From CAYWMY01 sp046352935 (GTDB lineage: Bacteria; Pseudomonadota; Gammaproteobacteria; Steroidobacterales; Steroidobacteraceae): a stretch of DNA of 64,000 bases. Location: contig JAXMGR010000014.1 of NCBI GenBank assembly GCA_046352935.1, positions 1-64,000 on the forward strand, written 5' to 3'. Within the stretch, counting starts at the first letter, position 1; each line of letters opens with the position of its first letter. A model generated the notes under the pieces. That model saw nothing but the letters and a program-made list of their open reading frames with translations. It made no database searches and was not told where the DNA came from. The position numbers and the translations under genes are program-made. This document shows positions 50,240 through 57,665 of the stretch, piece by piece.

Positions 50240-50764
50240 ATGCACTGCCCGTTCTGCGGCCACGAGGAGACCAAGGTCGCCGATTCGCGTCTCGCGGGTG
50301 AGGGGCGGCAGATCCGCCGGCGACGCGAGTGCCTGGCCTGCGGTGAGCGGTTCACGACCTTCGAGACGGCGGAGCTCGTGATGCCGCTCGTCATCAAGAC
50401 GGACCGTTCGCGCCAGCCCTTCGACGAGATCAAGCTGCGCGCCGGCATGCAGCGCGCGCTGGAGAAGCGCCCCGTGGCCAGCGACGATGTCGAGGCGGCC
50501 GTGCAGCGCGTGTGTCACCGGCTGCGCGGGCTCGGGGAACGCGAAGTCGCCTCGCGCCAGATCGGCGAACTCGTCATGGACGAGCTCCGACACCTCGACG
50601 AGGTGGCCTATGTGCGGTTCGCGTCGGTGTATCACCGCTTCCAGGACATCGATGCGTTTCGCGACGAGATCGAGCAGCTGAGGCACCGCCGGCCCAGCGA
50701 TCCGCTGGCGGGTCAGCTCCCCCTGTTGCCGGCCGGGGCGAAGGACGGGAAGGAGTCGAAGTGA
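50240..50764 (+). CDS. nrdR: Transcriptional repressor NrdR
   Basis: A 174-residue repressor of ribonucleotide reductase genes. The N-terminal zinc ribbon has C3/C6 and C31/C34 (MHCPFCGHEETKV ... RRECLACGERFTTFE). The ATP-cone domain follows (PLVIKTDRSRQPFDEIKLRAGMQRALEKRPV ... RQIGELVMDELRHLDEVAYVRFASVYHRFQDI) and binds ATP or dATP. The C-terminal 25 residues are a variable tail. The stop overlaps the GTG of ribD. First gene after glyA of the riboflavin cluster. Confidence 0.97.
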   Translation: MHCPFCGHEETKVADSRLAGEGRQIRRRRECLACGERFTTFETAELVMPLVIKTDRSRQPFDEIKLRAGMQRALEKRPVASDDVEAAVQRVCHRLRGLGEREVASRQIGELVMDELRHLDEVAYVRFASVYHRFQDIDAFRDEIEQLRHRRPSDPLAGQLPLLPAGAKDGKESK

Positions 50765-51885
50765 CGATCGCGAAGCCGCCATTCACCGCCGCCGACGCCG
50801 CCCACATGGCGCGTGCGCTGGAACTGGCGCGGCGTGGCCTCTGGACCACGGATCCCAATCCGCGTGTCGGCTGCGTCATCGCCTGCGGCGACGAGGTGCT
50901 GGGCGAAGGCTGGCATTGCCGGGCGGGTGGCCCCCATGCGGAGATCGAGGCCCTGCGCGAGTCGGCAGGCCGGGCCCGCGGCGCGACGGCCTACGTGACG
51001 CTGGAGCCCTGCAGCCACCACGGCCGTACGCCTCCCTGCGTCGATGCGCTGATCGGATCCGGGGTGGCCCGCGTCGTGTTCGCCGTGGGCGACCCGAATC
51101 CGCGTGTCGATGGCAGCGGCGCTGCGCGGCTGGCGGCCGCCGGAATCGTCGTGCACTCCGGCCTGTGCGAGGCCGACGCTCGAGCCCTCAACGCCGGTTT
51201 CTTCAGCCGCATGACGCGCTGCAGGCCGTTCGTGCGCCTGAAGGTCGGCGCCAGCCTCGACGGCGCCACGTCGCTCGCCAACGGGGCGAGCCGCTGGATC
51301 ACTTCGCCGGAGGCGCGCGCGGACGTGCAGCGGCTGCGGGCAAGGTCGAGCGCCGTCGCGACGGGTGCCGGCACGGTGCTCGCCGATGATCCGCGGCTCG
51401 ACGTGCGCCTCGATGGTGCCACGCGCCAGCCCCTCAGGGTGCTGTTCGACGGCCGGATGCGCATCCCGGCGGAGGCGCGCGTGTTCGCGCCGCCGGGCGA
51501 AGCGCTGCTGGTCACGCGTGCCGGTGCCGACGCCGCGCGCATCGAGGCGCTGCTCGCCCGTGGCGTGCGCGTGGCGGAAGTGCCTGCCGGCGCGGACCGG
51601 GGTGTCGACCTGCAGGCAGCCCTGGCGCGGCTCGCGGCCGAGGAGATCAACGAATTGCTGGTGGAGGGCGGTCCGGCGATCAGCGGCTCTTTCATCGCGG
51701 CCGGCCTGGTCGACGAACTAGTGCTGTATGTTGCGCCGTCGCTGCTGGGTGACCGAGCACGGCGGATGATGGAGCTGCCGCTGCTCGAGGATCTCGGCGC
51801 ACGCTGGCGCTTCGATTTCCGGGACGTGCGGCGCGTCGGCCCGGACCTGCGGCTCACGCTGGCGCCATCCGGAAGGGGAGGCTGA
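50761..51885 (+). CDS. ribD: Riboflavin biosynthesis deaminase/reductase
   Basis: A 374-residue bifunctional enzyme, with an N-terminal deaminase and a C-terminal reductase converting the pyrimidinedione intermediates of flavin synthesis. The deaminase zinc site is in GPHAEIEALRESAGRARG and VTLEPCSHHGRTPPC. The reductase begins FVRLKVGASLDGATSLANGASRWITSPEARADV, with ATGAGTVLADDPRLDVR and the nucleotide-binding end ELLVEGGPAISGSFIAAGLVDELVLYVAPSLLG. The start is GTG at 50761 overlapping the nrdR stop (GTGA). One base separates its stop from ribE. Confidence 0.97.
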   Translation: MTIAKPPFTAADAAHMARALELARRGLWTTDPNPRVGCVIACGDEVLGEGWHCRAGGPHAEIEALRESAGRARGATAYVTLEPCSHHGRTPPCVDALIGSGVARVVFAVGDPNPRVDGSGAARLAAAGIVVHSGLCEADARALNAGFFSRMTRCRPFVRLKVGASLDGATSLANGASRWITSPEARADVQRLRARSSAVATGAGTVLADDPRLDVRLDGATRQPLRVLFDGRMRIPAEARVFAPPGEALLVTRAGADAARIEALLARGVRVAEVPAGADRGVDLQAALARLAAEEINELLVEGGPAISGSFIAAGLVDELVLYVAPSLLGDRARRMMELPLLEDLGARWRFDFRDVRRVGPDLRLTLAPSGRGG

Positions 51886-51886
51886 G

Positions 51887-52498
51887 GTGTTCACGGGAAT
51901 CGTACAGGCGATCGGACGCGTCGCGGCCGCGACGCCGCGCGGTGGCGATCTGGAGCTCGAGATCGACGCCGGCGGGATGCCGCTCACGGGCATCGGGATC
52001 GGCGACAGCATCGCCGTGTCCGGCGTCTGCCTGACGGTGACGCGGCTGACGCCGTCCTCGTTCGCGGCGGACGTGTCGCGCGAGACGCTCGAACGCACGA
52101 CGCTGGGCCGTGCCGGTGCCGGTGTGGCCGTGAACCTGGAGGCCGCGCTGCGGGCTGGCCAGGCGCTGGGTGGCCACTACGTCACGGGTCACGTCGACGG
52201 ACTCGCGCGCGTGGTGAGCCTGCATCCCGAGGCACGCTCGACGCGAGTCGTCTTCGAGGTGCCGGCGGCGCTCTCCCGATATGTCGCGCCCAAGGGTTCC
52301 GTGACGGTCGACGGCGTGAGTCTCACGGTCAACGAAGCCGTCGGCGATCGCTTCGGCGTGAACCTGATCCCGCACACGCAGTCGGTCACCACACTGGGCC
52401 GGCTCGAGCCCGGTGACGCGGTGAACCTCGAAGTCGATATCATCGCGCGGTATGTCGAGCGGCTGCAGGGCTGCGAGCGCGCAACGGGTGGGACATGA
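51887..52498 (+). CDS. ribE: Riboflavin synthase alpha chain
   Basis: A 203-residue enzyme that dismutates two lumazine molecules to riboflavin. It has the two lumazine-binding barrels: MFTGIVQAIGRVAAATP through SIAVSGVCLTVTRLTPSSFAADVSRETL, and GGHYVTGHVDGLARV through GSVTVDGVSLTVNEAVGDRFGVNLIPHTQSVTTLG. The start is GTG at 51887. The stop overlaps the ribBA ATG (ATGA-type overlap). This gene order places it between ribD and ribBA as in other proteobacteria. Confidence 0.97.
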   Translation: MFTGIVQAIGRVAAATPRGGDLELEIDAGGMPLTGIGIGDSIAVSGVCLTVTRLTPSSFAADVSRETLERTTLGRAGAGVAVNLEAALRAGQALGGHYVTGHVDGLARVVSLHPEARSTRVVFEVPAALSRYVAPKGSVTVDGVSLTVNEAVGDRFGVNLIPHTQSVTTLGRLEPGDAVNLEVDIIARYVERLQGCERATGGT

Positions 52499-53592
52499 CG
52501 CTCAATACGACCGAGGAACTGCTGGACGATCTGCGCGCCGGTCGCATGGTCGTCGTGATGGACGACGAGGATCGCGAGAACGAGGGCGACCTGCTCATGG
52601 CCGCCCAGCACGTCCGCGCCGAGGACATCAACTTCATGGCGCGTTACGGCCGCGGGCTGATCTGCCTGACGCTGACGCGCGAGCGCTGCCGGCAGCTGCG
52701 CCTGCCACTGATGGTCTCGGAGACCGACCAGACCCAGACGACGAACTTCACGGTCTCCATCGAGGCGGCCGAGGGCGTGACCACCGGCATCTCGGCGCAT
52801 GATCGCGCGCGCACCGTGCAGGCCGCGGTGCGGAAGGACGCCTGCCCCGAGGACCTGCGCCAGCCCGGGCACGTCTTTCCGCTCATGGCACAGCCGGGCG
52901 GCGTGCTGACCCGTGCCGGACACACGGAGGCCGGCTGCGATTTCGCGCGTCTCGCGGGCTGCGAGCCGGCGGCCGTGATCGTGGAGATCCTCAACGAGGA
53001 CGGCACCATGGCGCGGCGTCCCGACCTCGAACGGTACGCGCGCAATCACGGCCTGAAGATCGGCACGATCGCCGATCTGATCCGCTACCGGCTGCACAAC
53101 GAACGGTCCGTCGAGCGTGTCGCCGAGCGCGGCGTCGAGACGGAGTTCGGGCTGTTCCAGCTCCACGTCTACGAGGATCATGTGCACAGCGACGTGCACC
53201 TCGCGCTGGTGCGCGGGCCGCTCGATGCCGAGCGGCCACCGCTGGTTCGCGTGCACATCGCCGAGACGCTGCGCGACGTGCTCGGAGTCGTGCCGCACGG
53301 CTCCTGGTCGCTGCGCGCCGCACTGGCGCGTGTCGCCGAGGAGGACAGCGGCGTCGTGCTGGTGCTGCGCACGCGCGAGTCACCGCGCGACCTGGTCGCG
53401 GCGGTGCACTCGCTGGGGCGCCGCCACGATGCCCCGGGCGAGCAGGATGCCCCGATCGTGCTGCGGACCTACGGCATCGGCGCGCAGATCCTGCGGGACC
53501 TCGGCGTGACGCGGATGCGGGTGCTGTCGGCGCCGAAGCAGATGCACGGCATCTCGGCCTTCGGACTCGAAGTCGTCGGCTACGTCGACTGA
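52495..53592 (+). CDS. ribBA: DHBP synthase with degenerate GTP cyclohydrolase II domain
   Basis: A 365-residue fusion. Residues 1-200 are 3,4-dihydroxy-2-butanone 4-phosphate synthase: VVVMDDEDRENEGDLLMAAQHV, then FMARYGRGLICL, TGISAHDRARTV, PGHVFPLMAQPGGVLTRAGHTEAG and the end helix. Residues 205-365 have the GTP cyclohydrolase II fold (HVYEDHVHSDVHLALV ... VLRTYGIGAQILRDLGVTRMRVLSAPKQM) but lack the zinc cysteine cluster (GCHRG...DCRCDC equivalent). The region reads RVHIAETLRDVLGVVPHGS. The C-terminal part is therefore not a GTP cyclohydrolase, as in many gammaproteobacterial RibBX-type proteins. A separate ribA is expected elsewhere. Confidence 0.95.
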   Translation: MTLNTTEELLDDLRAGRMVVVMDDEDRENEGDLLMAAQHVRAEDINFMARYGRGLICLTLTRERCRQLRLPLMVSETDQTQTTNFTVSIEAAEGVTTGISAHDRARTVQAAVRKDACPEDLRQPGHVFPLMAQPGGVLTRAGHTEAGCDFARLAGCEPAAVIVEILNEDGTMARRPDLERYARNHGLKIGTIADLIRYRLHNERSVERVAERGVETEFGLFQLHVYEDHVHSDVHLALVRGPLDAERPPLVRVHIAETLRDVLGVVPHGSWSLRAALARVAEEDSGVVLVLRTRESPRDLVAAVHSLGRRHDAPGEQDAPIVLRTYGIGAQILRDLGVTRMRVLSAPKQMHGISAFGLEVVGYVD

Positions 53593-53601
53593 CCGGTCGG
53601 C

Positions 53602-53607
53602 TATACT
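53602..53607 (+). promoter_or_regulatory. Possible internal promoter -10 ahead of ribH
   Basis: TATACT lies 28 nt before the ribH ATG in the only short gap of the rib operon. Without a clear -35 the call is weak. It could let ribH-nusB-thiL be expressed independently of ribD-ribBA. Confidence 0.35.
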
Positions 53608-53634
53608 GTCGGCGCCGGGGCTGGCGGGATTCCC

Positions 53635-54111
53635 ATGGACAACATCAAGACCATCGAGGGTGATCTGGTCGCACGCGATCTGCGGTTCGCGATCGTGGCG
53701 GCGCGCTTCAACGATTTCGTCGTCGACGCGCTGGTGCGCGGGGCGGTCGACGCGCTGCGGCGGCACGGTGCCGCGGAGAAGCTGATCGAGCTCGTGCGCG
53801 TGCCGGGCTGCTACGACATGCCGCTGGCCGTGCGCCGCCTCGCGTCCACGCGTCGCTACGACGCGATCGTTGCACTCGGCGCCGTGATCCGCGGCCAGAC
53901 GGCCCATTTCGACTTCGTCGCCGGCGAGTGCGCGTCCGGACTCGCGCGTGCCTCGCAGGATTCCGGCGTTCCGGTGTCCTTCGGTGTGCTGACCACGGAG
54001 ACGCTCGAGCAGGCGATCGACCGGGCCGGAGCGAAGGCCGGCAACAAGGGGGCCGACGCTGCGGTGTCGGCCATAGAGATGGTGAACCTGCTGCGCAGGA
54101 TCGAGGCCTGA
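53635..54111 (+). CDS. ribH: 6,7-dimethyl-8-ribityllumazine synthase
   Basis: A 158-residue lumazine synthase, the penultimate riboflavin step; subunits form pentamers or icosahedral shells. Signatures: RFAIVAARFNDFVVDALVRGAVDAL, VRVPGCYDMPLAVRRLA, YDAIVALGAVIRGQTAHFDFVAGE, VPVSFGVLTTETLEQAIDRAG and KGADAAVSAIEMVNLLRRI. The catalytic region around GQTAHFDFVA is intact (Thr-Ala-His replaces the common TPHF-type but keeps His). nusB starts 1 nt after its stop. Confidence 0.97.
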   Translation: MDNIKTIEGDLVARDLRFAIVAARFNDFVVDALVRGAVDALRRHGAAEKLIELVRVPGCYDMPLAVRRLASTRRYDAIVALGAVIRGQTAHFDFVAGECASGLARASQDSGVPVSFGVLTTETLEQAIDRAGAKAGNKGADAAVSAIEMVNLLRRIEA

Positions 54112-54112
54112 C

Positions 54113-54571
54113 GTGCCGAAGGCTCCACGCGGCAACGTGCGCGCCCGCAGCGCCGCACGGCGCCTCGCCACGCAGGCGCTGTACCAGTGGCAGCTGACGC
54201 ACGAGCCCTGGCAGGATCTGTACCAGCAGTACATGGCGACGGAGGAAGCCGCGCGCGTCGATGCCGCGTGTTTCCGCAGCCTGCTGCAGGGGGTCTGCGA
54301 GAGCCGCGACGGCCTCGATGAGGATCTCGCCCGGTTCTCCGGCATTCCCGTCGCCCAGCTCGATCCCGTGGAACACGCGATCGTCTGGATCGGTCTCCAC
54401 GAGTTGAAGAACGCCCCTGAAGTGCCCTACCGCGTCGTGATCAACGAGGGTATCGAGCTCGCGAAGAAGTTCGGTGCGACCGACGGTCATCGCTTCGTGA
54501 ACGCGGTTCTCGACCGTGCGTCGGTCGCGCACCGTGACGCGGAGCGCGGCGCGGGCGCCCGCGACGGCTGA
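54113..54571 (+). CDS. nusB: Transcription antitermination factor NusB
   Basis: A 152-residue RNA-binding protein acting with NusE in rRNA antitermination. The Arg-rich start RGNVRARSAARRLATQALYQW and the core LDPVEHAIVWIGLHELKNAPEVPYRVVINEGIELAKKFGATDGHRFVNAVLDRA match the family. The start is GTG at 54113. The N-terminal basic stretch is the boxA RNA surface. Its stop is 13 nt before the thiL GTG. Confidence 0.97.
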   Translation: MPKAPRGNVRARSAARRLATQALYQWQLTHEPWQDLYQQYMATEEAARVDAACFRSLLQGVCESRDGLDEDLARFSGIPVAQLDPVEHAIVWIGLHELKNAPEVPYRVVINEGIELAKKFGATDGHRFVNAVLDRASVAHRDAERGAGARDG

Positions 54572-54584
54572 GCGGGGTCCGGCC

Positions 54585-55544
54585 GTGGCGCTCGGCGAGT
54601 TCGAGCTCATCCGCCGGTACTTCAGCCGTGTCGGTGCCGCTCGCGACGATGTGTTGCTCGGCGTCGGCGATGATGCCGCGCTGGTGGCGCCCCCCGCGGG
54701 CCAGGTGCTGGCGATGGCGGTCGACACGCTGGTCGAAGGCGTGCACTTCCTTCCGGATGATCCGGCGGATTCCATCGGACATCGTGCGCTGGCCGTGAAT
54801 CTCAGCGACCTGGCGGCCATGGGTGCCGAGCCCGCCTGGTGCCTGCTCTCCCTGACGCTGGCGCGCACGGACGAGGCCTGGCTCGAAGGGTTCGCGCGCG
54901 GCATGGCCTCGCTGGCCCGGAGGCATCGCGTCGCGTTGATCGGTGGTGACACGACCAGCGGACGGCTGACCGTCGCGGTCACCGTCGTCGGCTTCGTTCC
55001 GGCCGCAACGGCGCTGCGCCGGGACGGTGCCCGGGACGGGGACGCCATCTTCGTCAGCGGCAGCGTCGGCGACGCTGCCGCAGGGCTGGCGCTGCGCCGG
55101 GGCAGCCTGTCGGCCGCCGGTGCCGATGCGGGGGCGCTCCGGGGCCGCTATCTCCGGCCGGAGCCGCGCGTGGCGCTGGGCCTCGCCCTGCGCGGCGTGG
55201 CGAGCGCCTGCATCGACGTCTCCGACGGCCTGGGCGGTGATCTCCGCAAGCTCTGCGAGGCGAGCGGCGTCGGGGCAGACCTGGACGGCGGGGCGCTGCC
55301 GGTGTCGCCGGAGCTGCGCCGCGCGGTTGCCGACCGGCACCGGGCCATGGCGCTCGGCGGGGGCGACGACTACGAGCTGTTGTTCACGGTGCCGCCCGGC
55401 CGCTGCGCCGGGGTCGAGCGGCTTGCATCCGTCACGCCCGTGACCCGCATCGGTCGCATCCGCGGCGGCACCGGCGTCTGCTGCGATGGCGTGGCCCTCG
55501 AAGGTGAAGCCGGTCACGGATTCGACCACTTCCGCGAACCATGA
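54585..55544 (+). CDS. thiL: Thiamine-monophosphate kinase
   Basis: A 319-residue ATP-dependent kinase making thiamine pyrophosphate from thiamine phosphate, the last step. Signatures: LLGVGDDAALV, MAVDTLVEGVHFLPDDPADSIGHRALAVNLSDLAAMGAEPAWCLLSLTL, ALIGGDTTSGRLTV and CIDVSDGLGGDLRKLCEASGVGADLD. I chose GTG at 54585; the track frame begins 23 codons earlier inside nusB. In many gammaproteobacteria pgpA follows thiL; here the next gene is the kinase fused to a cyclic-nucleotide domain. Confidence 0.95.
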   Translation: MALGEFELIRRYFSRVGAARDDVLLGVGDDAALVAPPAGQVLAMAVDTLVEGVHFLPDDPADSIGHRALAVNLSDLAAMGAEPAWCLLSLTLARTDEAWLEGFARGMASLARRHRVALIGGDTTSGRLTVAVTVVGFVPAATALRRDGARDGDAIFVSGSVGDAAAGLALRRGSLSAAGADAGALRGRYLRPEPRVALGLALRGVASACIDVSDGLGGDLRKLCEASGVGADLDGGALPVSPELRRAVADRHRAMALGGGDDYELLFTVPPGRCAGVERLASVTPVTRIGRIRGGTGVCCDGVALEGEAGHGFDHFREP

Positions 55545-55662
55545 CACATCCGCCGGTGAAGCAAGAAGCGCGTCACGGTTCACCCGCGATTTGACCGAAT
55601 ACGCTTGCCATCGCTGCGCATCCTCCGCGCAGCGCTGTCCCGGCAAGAGAATCGAGTCCGTC

Positions 55663-56979
55663 TTGAGAGCCACGCAACCTACGCTGCTGCGTCGCAGTGA
55701 GTCGAACGTCACGCTGGAACGCATCGGCAAGTACGACGTGATCCGCGAAGTGGGACGGGGTTCCACCGGCGTCGTCTACCTGTCGCACGATCCCTACTAC
55801 CGGCGCGACGTCGCCATCAAGGTGTACCGCAACGAGGCCGGCGAGGACGTCGAACGAGCGCGCGTCGCCCGCAAGATGTTCCTCTCCGAGGCGCACATGG
55901 TCGGGATGCTGCAGCACCCGAACATCATGCCCATCTACGACGCCGGCGAGGAGGACGGGCTCTACTACATCGTGACGGAATTCGTGCACGGCGCGCGTAC
56001 GCTCGCCGCCTACACGCGACCCGACAACCTGCTGCCGGTCGACGACGTGGTCGGCATCATGTTCAAGTGCGCGAAGGCGCTGCACTACGCGCATTCCCGC
56101 GGCGTCGTGCATCGGGACATCAAGCCCAGCAACATCATGCTCACGACCGACAGCGACGTGCGCATCATCGATTTCGGCATTGCGCTGCTCGCAGACGCGG
56201 ACATCTCCCGGATCGAGGGCATCGCCGGCTCGCCGAGCTACATGTCGCCCGAGCAGATCCAGAGCCAGGAGATCACCGGACGTTCGGACCAGTATTCGCT
56301 CGGTGCGGTGATGTACGAGCTGCTGACCGGGTTCAGGCCCTTCCGGGCGGGAACGCTGGCGAAGCTCCTGCACCAGATCGTCTACGCGACGCCGCCGCCG
56401 ATCCACACGCTGCGCAAGGATATTCCGGAGGATCTCGAGCAGGCGGTCGCCACGGCGATGCAGAAGGAGCCCGAGCACCGGCATCGCAATGCGCACGAGT
56501 TCGCCTCGGCGCTGGCGCGCGTGCATTCGCAGATGCGCACCCAGACCGGTCGTCTCGACGGTCAGGAACGCTTCGCGCTGCTGCGCCGCCTGAAGTTCTT
56601 CCACGAGTTCGCGACGTCCGAGATCCGGGAAGTCATGCGCGCCGGGAGCTGGCACGACTACACGGCGGGCGACGAGATCGTGCGCGAGGGCGCGATCGAC
56701 GACCGCTTCTACGTGATCGTGTCAGGGACGGTTGCCGTTGAGCGCAGCGGCCGGGAGCTGGGCCGTCTCGAGGTCGGCGACTGCTTCGGCGAGACGAGCT
56801 ATGTGCGCGGCGCCCGGCGCCAGGCGACCATCCGCGCCGAGTCTGATGCGACCATCGTGCAGGTCAGCTCGACGCTGCTCGAGCAGGCATCTCCGGCCTG
56901 CCAGCTGCGGTTCAACAAGGTGTTCCTGAAGACGCTGATCGGCCGCCTGCAGAGCGGCGAGGCTGTGTCCCCGGGCTGA
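55663..56979 (+). CDS. Serine/threonine protein kinase with C-terminal cyclic-nucleotide-binding domain
   Basis: A 438-residue cytoplasmic Hanks-type kinase. Residues 25-285: glycine loop GRGSTGVVYLSHD, the ATP lysine in VAIKVYRNEAG, catalytic loop VVHRDIKPSNIMLT, DFG in IIDFGIALLADAD, and activation segment GSPSYMSPEQI. Residues about 305-420 are a CRP-type cNMP-binding domain: FFHEFATSEIREVMRAG, EIVREGAIDDRFYVIVSGTVAVE, then GDCFGETSYVRGARRQATIRA, with the FGE and RxxT block of the phosphate-binding cassette. Nucleotide binding could switch the kinase. No transmembrane helix is present. The start is uncertain: TTG at 55663 gives the natural N-terminus and avoids overlapping thiL; an ATG at 55486 is possible. 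It is convergent with the histidine-kinase operon. Confidence 0.9.
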   Translation: MRATQPTLLRRSESNVTLERIGKYDVIREVGRGSTGVVYLSHDPYYRRDVAIKVYRNEAGEDVERARVARKMFLSEAHMVGMLQHPNIMPIYDAGEEDGLYYIVTEFVHGARTLAAYTRPDNLLPVDDVVGIMFKCAKALHYAHSRGVVHRDIKPSNIMLTTDSDVRIIDFGIALLADADISRIEGIAGSPSYMSPEQIQSQEITGRSDQYSLGAVMYELLTGFRPFRAGTLAKLLHQIVYATPPPIHTLRKDIPEDLEQAVATAMQKEPEHRHRNAHEFASALARVHSQMRTQTGRLDGQERFALLRRLKFFHEFATSEIREVMRAGSWHDYTAGDEIVREGAIDDRFYVIVSGTVAVERSGRELGRLEVGDCFGETSYVRGARRQATIRAESDATIVQVSSTLLEQASPACQLRFNKVFLKTLIGRLQSGEAVSPG

Positions 56980-57027
56980 TGTTCCCGGTCGCGTGGTCGC
57001 CGGCTCCGCCGACGACCCGCCGGGCGG

Positions 57028-57633
57028 TCACGGCCCGGGAGACCGGTCGTCGGCGGAGGCCGCGACCGCTGTCTCCAGCTGCCGCAGTAGTTCGTCCATG
57101 TCGATGTCCGCATCGTCCTCGTCGACGAAGATCGCTCCGTCATCGTCAGTCGCGACGCGAATGATGCCGGGGTTGCGCCGTTCGATCGTCTCGAGCAGAC
57201 GTCCGCGGTGCCGGTAGCGCCGCAGCAGCTTCCGGCTCAGATCCTGGATCTTCTTGTGCTGCAGGGCGTCGCGGATGGTCGCTGCGAGGTCCCGCGGGTC
57301 GCAGGGCTTCTGCAGGAACCGGTAGACCTCTCCCTCGTTGATGGCCCGTATCGCCGCGTCGAGATCGCTCTGGCCGGACAGGATGATCCGGATCGTTGCC
57401 GGGAATCTCTGCCGCACGATGGCCAGCAGTTCCGATCCGGTGGTCGTCGGCATCTTCTCGTCCGACACCAGGACATCGACGGGCCGGCGCTGCAGGATCT
57501 CCAGGGCCTCACCGGCCGATTGCGCGGTCAGACAGTCCAGGTGTTCGGCCCGCACCGTTCGGCGCAGCGCGTCCGTGACGCGCTCGTCGTCGTCGACGAA
57601 CAGAACGGTGGCGGACGGTCGGGCGGGTCTCAT
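57028..57633 (-). CDS. Response regulator, REC domain with an acidic tail
   Basis: A 201-residue protein. Residues 9-130 are a receiver domain: VLFVDDDERVTDALRRTV with the acidic pocket, the phosphoacceptor Asp in VLVSDEKMPTTTGSELL (Asp55), the Ser in IILSGQSDLDAAIRAI and the lysine in RFLQKPCDPRDLA. The QSDLDAAI/RFLQKP pattern matches receivers of the RpfG type. The tail (131-201) contains the acidic stretch DDDGAIFVDEDDADIDMDELL and no output domain I know. It is the last gene of a four-gene minus-strand operon. Confidence 0.9.
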   Translation of the reverse strand: MRPARPSATVLFVDDDERVTDALRRTVRAEHLDCLTAQSAGEALEILQRRPVDVLVSDEKMPTTTGSELLAIVRQRFPATIRIILSGQSDLDAAIRAINEGEVYRFLQKPCDPRDLAATIRDALQHKKIQDLSRKLLRRYRHRGRLLETIERRNPGIIRVATDDDGAIFVDEDDADIDMDELLRQLETAVAASADDRSPGP

Positions 57634-57665
57634 GGTTCCGGGTTCCTCGTCGTCGTGGAGCGTCG

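Noticed and set aside
50200..53640. FMN riboswitch or other regulatory RNA upstream of the riboflavin genes
   Set aside because: No conserved FMN aptamer blocks are visible upstream of nrdR, ribD or ribH; the gaps are only 1-42 nt.
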